A stretch of 64,000 nt of DNA from Alphaproteobacteria bacterium (GTDB taxonomy: Bacteria > Pseudomonadota > Alphaproteobacteria > UBA2966): contig JABIFY010000118.1 of the NCBI GenBank assembly GCA_018650465.1, forward strand, positions 17,230-81,229. Direction: 5' to 3'. How positions within the stretch are numbered: position 1 is the first letter of the stretch; every line of letters begins with the position of its first letter. Made by a program: the position numbers and the translations under genes. The notes below the pieces were generated by a model. That model was not told the DNA's origin. It ran no database searches and saw only the letters and a program-made list of their open reading frames with translations. This document shows positions 60,403 to 64,000 of this stretch, piece by piece.

Positions 60403-61806
60403 ATGGCTGACACAGCATTTGATCTTATCGTCGTCGGTGGCGGACCAGGCGGTTATGTTGCCGCAATTCGCGCATCGCAACTGGGCCTCAAAACAGCTCT
60501 GGTAGAAGCACAGCACCTGGGCGGTATTTGCCTGAACTGGGGCTGTATCCCGACCAAGGCATTACTGAAATCAGCCGAGGTTTGGCACACGCTTCAGCGC
60601 CTTGATGAATTCGGCCTTGCGGCAGACAATATCAGCTTTGACCTCGACAAAATTGTTAAACGATCCCGGAATGTCGCCGGGCAACTAACCGGTGGCGTTA
60701 GTCATCTTCTGAAAAAGAACAAGGTCACTGTGATCGACGGCTGGGCCAAACTAAACGGACCCGGCAAATTGAATGTCGAAAAAGATGGCAAGGCTGTGGG
60801 CAGCTTCACGGCCAAACATATCATCCTGGCCACAGGCGCCCGTGCCCGCGAATTGCCGGGCCTGGAAGCAGATGGCAAATTGATCTGGACCTACCGCGAA
60901 GCCCTGGTGCCAAACATGATGCCGAAATCTTTGCTGGTTGTCGGCTCTGGTGCCATCGGGATCGAGTTCGCCAGTTTCTTCAATACCCTTGGTGCCGAGG
61001 TGACGGTCGTCGAAGTGATGGATCGGGTTTTACCCGTGGAAGATGCCGAAATTTCAGCCATGGCCCATAAGGCATTTACCAAACAAGGCATGAAGCTGCA
61101 TCTCAAAACCACGGTAACCAAGCTGGATCGTGGTAAAAATAACGTCACGGCGACGCTGGATCATGGCGACGGCAAGACCAGCCAAATCACTACGGACCGT
61201 GTCATCATGGCCGTTGGCATCACCGGCAATGTGGAAAATATCGGACTGGAAACAGCAGGCGTGAAAGCGGACCGTGGACATATCGCAGTAAATGGCTATG
61301 CAGAAACCGGCGTGCCGGGGCTTTATGCAATTGGTGATGTAGCCGGCCCACCCTGGCTTGCCCACAAAGCCAGCCATGAAGGTATCGTCTGTGTTGAAAA
61401 AATCGCCGGCGTGAAAGATGTTCATCCCTTTGATAATTCCAACATACCTGGATGCACTTATTGTTCCCCGCAGGTCGCCAGTGTTGGTTTAACCGAAGCT
61501 GGCGCAACGGAAAAAGGGCACAAGGTTCGGGTCGGACGCTTCCCGCTGATGGCGAACGGCAAGGCCATTGCCCTGGGCGAGCCTGACGGCATGATAAAGA
61601 CAGTGTTCGATGACAAAACCGGCGAACTACTTGGTGCTCACATGATCGGTGCTGAAGTCACAGAGATGATCCAGGGTTATACAATTGCCCGAACGTTGGA
61701 GACAACCGAGGCGGAATTAGTCCACACGGTTTTCCCACATCCAACTGTTTCCGAAGCCATGCATGAATCAGTTCTTGATTCTCTGAACCGGGCGATACAC
61801 TTTTAG
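60403..61806 (+). CDS. lpd: Dihydrolipoamide dehydrogenase (E3)
   Basis: A 467-residue flavoprotein. FAD-binding GGGPGGYVAAIRASQLG near the N-terminus, redox-active disulfide GGICLNWGCIPTKALL (Cys at about 44 and 49), NAD-binding VVGSGAIGIEFASFFNTLG (about 182), the second FAD motif LYAIGDVAGPPWLAHKASHEG and the C-terminal HPTVSEAMHESVLD with the catalytic His-Glu. It reoxidises the lipoyl arms of the pyruvate dehydrogenase complex, with which it forms one operon (30-base gap to E2). Confidence 0.96.
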   Translation: MADTAFDLIVVGGGPGGYVAAIRASQLGLKTALVEAQHLGGICLNWGCIPTKALLKSAEVWHTLQRLDEFGLAADNISFDLDKIVKRSRNVAGQLTGGVSHLLKKNKVTVIDGWAKLNGPGKLNVEKDGKAVGSFTAKHIILATGARARELPGLEADGKLIWTYREALVPNMMPKSLLVVGSGAIGIEFASFFNTLGAEVTVVEVMDRVLPVEDAEISAMAHKAFTKQGMKLHLKTTVTKLDRGKNNVTATLDHGDGKTSQITTDRVIMAVGITGNVENIGLETAGVKADRGHIAVNGYAETGVPGLYAIGDVAGPPWLAHKASHEGIVCVEKIAGVKDVHPFDNSNIPGCTYCSPQVASVGLTEAGATEKGHKVRVGRFPLMANGKAIALGEPDGMIKTVFDDKTGELLGAHMIGAEVTEMIQGYTIARTLETTEAELVHTVFPHPTVSEAMHESVLDSLNRAIHF

Positions 61807-61809
61807 ACT

Positions 61810-62727
61810 ATGACAAATATTGAACCCATAAAGGCGAAAGATCAAATTCTACGTAAGCCGGACTGGATCCGGGTCAAGGCACCTGTGTCAAAGGAATACC
61901 TTGCGACACGCGATCTGATGCGCACCCAGAAGCTTAATACTGTCTGTGAAGAGGCTGCCTGTCCGAACATTGGTGAATGTTGGTCACATGGCCATGCCAC
62001 GGTGATGATCCTGGGTGAAATTTGCACGCGGGCCTGCGCCTTTTGCAATATTGCCACCGGCAAGCCCAACGCCGTTGATCCGGACGAGCCCAAAAACCTG
62101 GCCGACGCTGTTGTAGAACTGGGTCTTAAACATGTGGTGATTACATCAGTTGATCGGGATGATTTGGCCGATGGCGGTGCGTCGCAGTTTGTGGGCTGCA
62201 TCGAAGAAATTCGCGCCCAATCCGACAGCATGACCATCGAAGTATTAACGCCGGATTTCATGCGCAAGGATGGTGCCCTGCGGGCTGTTGTTGAAGCCGG
62301 ACCAGATGTCTTGAACCATAATCTGGAAACCGTGCCGCGCCTTTATCAAACTATCCGTCCAGGGGCTCGCTATTTCCACAGCCTGCGCCTGCTGGATCAA
62401 GCAAAGGAAGTGAACCCGAGTCAGTTCACCAAGTCAGGCATCATGGTTGGCCTTGGTGAAGAAAAAGCCGAAGTCTTGCAGGTCATGGACGACATGCGGG
62501 CAGCCGGGGTTGATTTCATTACTATCGGTCAGTATCTGCAACCAACTTTGCGCCATGCACCGGTGGACCGTTTTGTTACACCGGACGAGTTTGCCGAATA
62601 TGCCACGGCGGCGCGGGCCAAGGGATTTCTGATGGTCTCGGCGACACCACTAACGCGGTCGTCTTATTTTGCCGGTGATGATTTTGAACAGTTGCGAGCT
62701 AACCGCGACAAAAAACCGAGTAAGTAG
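61810..62727 (+). CDS. lipA: Lipoyl synthase
   Basis: A 305-residue radical-SAM enzyme that inserts two sulfurs into octanoyl chains on lipoyl domains. The auxiliary cluster is bound by [12 protein letters not shown], and the radical-SAM motif C-x3-C-x2-C is [18 protein letters not shown]-type third ligand near the end reads [16 protein letters not shown]. It starts 3 bases after the lpd stop, so the lipoate user and maker are co-expressed. Confidence 0.96.
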   Translation: MTNIEPIKAKDQILRKPDWIRVKAPVSKEYLATRDLMRTQKLNTVCEEAACPNIGECWSHGHATVMILGEICTRACAFCNIATGKPNAVDPDEPKNLADAVVELGLKHVVITSVDRDDLADGGASQFVGCIEEIRAQSDSMTIEVLTPDFMRKDGALRAVVEAGPDVLNHNLETVPRLYQTIRPGARYFHSLRLLDQAKEVNPSQFTKSGIMVGLGEEKAEVLQVMDDMRAAGVDFITIGQYLQPTLRHAPVDRFVTPDEFAEYATAARAKGFLMVSATPLTRSSYFAGDDFEQLRANRDKKPSK

Positions 62728-62738
62728 TCACAGCATTA

Positions 62739-63176
62739 ATGTCTACCCACGCAGAAAAACGACCACTGCCTTACTCGCCTGAGCAGCTGTTTGCACTGGT
62801 TGCAGATGTTGAACGATATCCCGAGTTTTTACCCTGGTGTGTCGGCGCGCGCGTGCGTAGTAATGATGGGCATTTGATCGTTGCGGACCTGGTTATAGGC
62901 TACAAAGTCTTCCGCGAACGGTTCACATCCAGGGTCAAACTCGATCATCCCGGCCGTATTGATGTGGAATATAGCGACGGCCCGTTCCGCTATCTCAACA
63001 ACCACTGGAAGTTCGAACGCAACGAAGATGGCACGACGACCATCGATTTTTATGTGGACTTCGAATTCCGCTCGCGCCTGATGCAAAAAATGATTGGCGT
63101 CGTGTTCAACGAAGCCGTCAAACGCATGGTCCAGGCTTTCGAAAACCGGGCCCATGATCTCTATGGGGTTCGGTAA
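62739..63176 (+). CDS. COQ10/RatA START-domain protein
   Basis: A 145-residue protein with the START/polyketide-cyclase fold (YSPEQLFALVADVERYPEFLPWCVGARV, then DFEFRSRLMQKMIGVVFNEAVKRMVQAFENRA). In alphaproteobacteria this gene after lipA is the COQ10-like ubiquinone-binding protein; the same fold in E. coli is called RatA. Ubiquinone chaperone function is the safer call here. The last 16 bases overlap the convergent CPBP protease gene. Confidence 0.9.
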   Translation: MSTHAEKRPLPYSPEQLFALVADVERYPEFLPWCVGARVRSNDGHLIVADLVIGYKVFRERFTSRVKLDHPGRIDVEYSDGPFRYLNNHWKFERNEDGTTTIDFYVDFEFRSRLMQKMIGVVFNEAVKRMVQAFENRAHDLYGVR

Positions 63177-63889
63177 AGCGTTGCATAAATTGCGATGACG
63201 ACGGCGCTGTTTTGTCCCATATGCAAAACAATCGGCACCCACAACGATCCGGTCTTTTCAAAACTCCAGGCAAACACAGCCCCCATCAAGGCCACCAAAA
63301 CCATCAAGGGCAGGGGATAGCCCATGTGAATGACACCGAACAGGCCAGCATTCAGACCAATCGCTAAAAACATATTCAAGCGCGTGCGTAACCAGCTATA
63401 AAGCACACCCCGGAAAATCAGTTCTTCCGCGATGGGTGCGAGGAGGCCGACTGTCAACAAGACGGCAATGAAATGTGTCCAGACAAAGCCCTGGGGGGCA
63501 ATCAGTTCCGGGATCAGATCGCCCGGTTTGACGTCGAGCTGTCGCTCAATGAATTCGATGGCCCCTGCCAGTAAAACACCGGCCACACCGATCAGCGCTA
63601 ACATGCGCAATGATGTTTTGCCGAACCCAATCTCTTTCCACAACAGTTTTTTTCGTCGTCGCCAGCCAATTTCAACGGCACCAACAATAACCAATGTCTG
63701 AATGATTGATCCGGCAACCAATGGCCAGGGCGTTTCTTGCACATCAAAAAGCCGGGCAGATAGCAGCCAGTACAATAACGAGCCAACCAGGATCACCAGC
63801 CCCAGCAGACCTGCCAGCGAGATCAATACAAGGATAACGGTCCAGCCATCAATTGCAGGCAGGCATGACCTGATCGTCAATAGCCTCAA
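63161..63889 (-). CDS. CPBP-family intramembrane metalloprotease
   Basis: About 242 residues of an inner-membrane CAAX-protease-like (Abi/CPBP) protein. The signature EELIFRGVLYSWL (Glu-Glu-x3-Arg) is followed by FGVIHMG and VLHMGQNSAV, which supply the metal and catalytic residues. Several helices (about 15-40, 55-75, 95-115, 135-160, 180-200, 210-235) are predicted. The start is uncertain: the frame is open for another 30 codons, but these overlap the C-terminus of the cut CinA-like gene. A TTG overlapping that gene's TGA is taken; a TTG three codons on is also possible. Its 3' end overlaps the COQ10/RatA gene by 16 bases. Confidence 0.78.
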   Translation of the reverse strand: MRLLTIRSCLPAIDGWTVILVLISLAGLLGLVILVGSLLYWLLSARLFDVQETPWPLVAGSIIQTLVIVGAVEIGWRRRKKLLWKEIGFGKTSLRMLALIGVAGVLLAGAIEFIERQLDVKPGDLIPELIAPQGFVWTHFIAVLLTVGLLAPIAEELIFRGVLYSWLRTRLNMFLAIGLNAGLFGVIHMGYPLPLMVLVALMGAVFAWSFEKTGSLWVPIVLHMGQNSAVVIAIYATLYRTP

Positions 63890-64000
63890 CGGGCGCGGAC
63901 GATCTGGTTCAATAATTTCAGCGCGGCCTTGACGGTCTCTTCCCGTACATTGCCGCGGCCCAAATCGCCGAAACTGCATTTTTTGTGGCGGGTATCGTAG
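63886..64000 (-). CDS. CinA C-terminal family protein, 3' end only
   Basis: The last 37 complete codons before the window edge, read on the minus strand, give a tail starting YDTRHKKCSFGDLGRGNVR and continuing EETVKAALKLLNQIVRAR. That matches the C-terminal part of the CinA nicotinamide-nucleotide amidase domain (FGDxGR followed by an amphipathic 'AL.LL' helix). In alphaproteobacteria a cinA-family gene is the usual neighbour of lipA-coq10. The coding part is too short for certainty about full length. The stop overlaps the assumed start of the CPBP gene. Confidence 0.72.
   Translation of the reverse strand, partial: YDTRHKKCSFGDLGRGNVREETVKAALKLLNQIVRAR

Noticed and set aside
1..64000. CRISPR arrays, tRNA and rRNA genes, insertion sequences and prophage
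   Set aside because: No regularly spaced repeats, cloverleaf-like gaps, transposase or phage genes are visible; nearly all gaps are under 300 bases.

Overview
The window reads as one chromosomal segment of an alphaproteobacterium, probably a free-living and likely marine member of the Rhodospirillales or a neighbouring order. Three things support this: the ntrYX-trkAH-hfq-hflX block, the pdhA-pdhB-pdhC-lpd-lipA-coq10/ratA-cinA block in which E1-beta carries its own lipoyl domain, and balanced base composition with many Fe-S, CoA-ester and ABC-uptake genes. I cannot name a genus. No rRNA, tRNA, CRISPR array, prophage or insertion sequence is visible. About 60 protein genes are intact, and two are cut by the window edges (a LysR regulator on the left and a CinA-family protein on the right).

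Left part (0-13 kb): a LysR regulator runs into a class III extradiol dioxygenase, followed by a DUF952 gene and an MFS transporter. A five-gene minus-strand run then encodes two sibling reductive-dehalogenase/QueG-like Fe-S proteins, a PaaK-like CoA ligase, a YchJ-like SEC-C protein and an enolase-superfamily (mandelate racemase type) enzyme. This is the best candidate for an undescribed pathway. A solitary periplasmic binding protein plus an alpha/beta hydrolase follow, and then a sensor kinase translationally coupled to an amidohydrolase.

Middle (13-34 kb): fatty-acid and acyl-CoA metabolism. Genes here are a 3-hydroxyacyl-CoA dehydrogenase/enoyl-CoA hydratase fusion in the order opposite to FadB, a hotdog thioesterase, two acyl-CoA synthetases, a MaoC hydratase, an enoyl-CoA hydratase and a zinc-free MDR reductase. 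Mixed in are a PhyH oxygenase paired with a threonine-aldolase-like enzyme, an XRE/MmyB regulator with a strong palindrome upstream, argC with a gamma-carbonic anhydrase, and a MarR-GNAT fusion coupled to an EamA exporter behind a palindromic operator.

Right part (34-64 kb): a rhodanese, a small protein of unknown role with its own terminator, a four-gene polyamine-type ABC transporter (ATPase, binding protein, two permeases) punctuated by RNA hairpins, a membrane ClpP-like protease-fold protein next to an uncharacterised secreted protein, then ntrY-ntrX-trkA-trkH. A response regulator/multi-domain hybrid kinase pair and a SulP transporter sit between trkH and hfq-hflX. A beta-carbonic anhydrase and the complete pyruvate dehydrogenase, lipoate synthase and COQ10/RatA block follow, closed by a CPBP membrane protease and the cut cinA-like gene.
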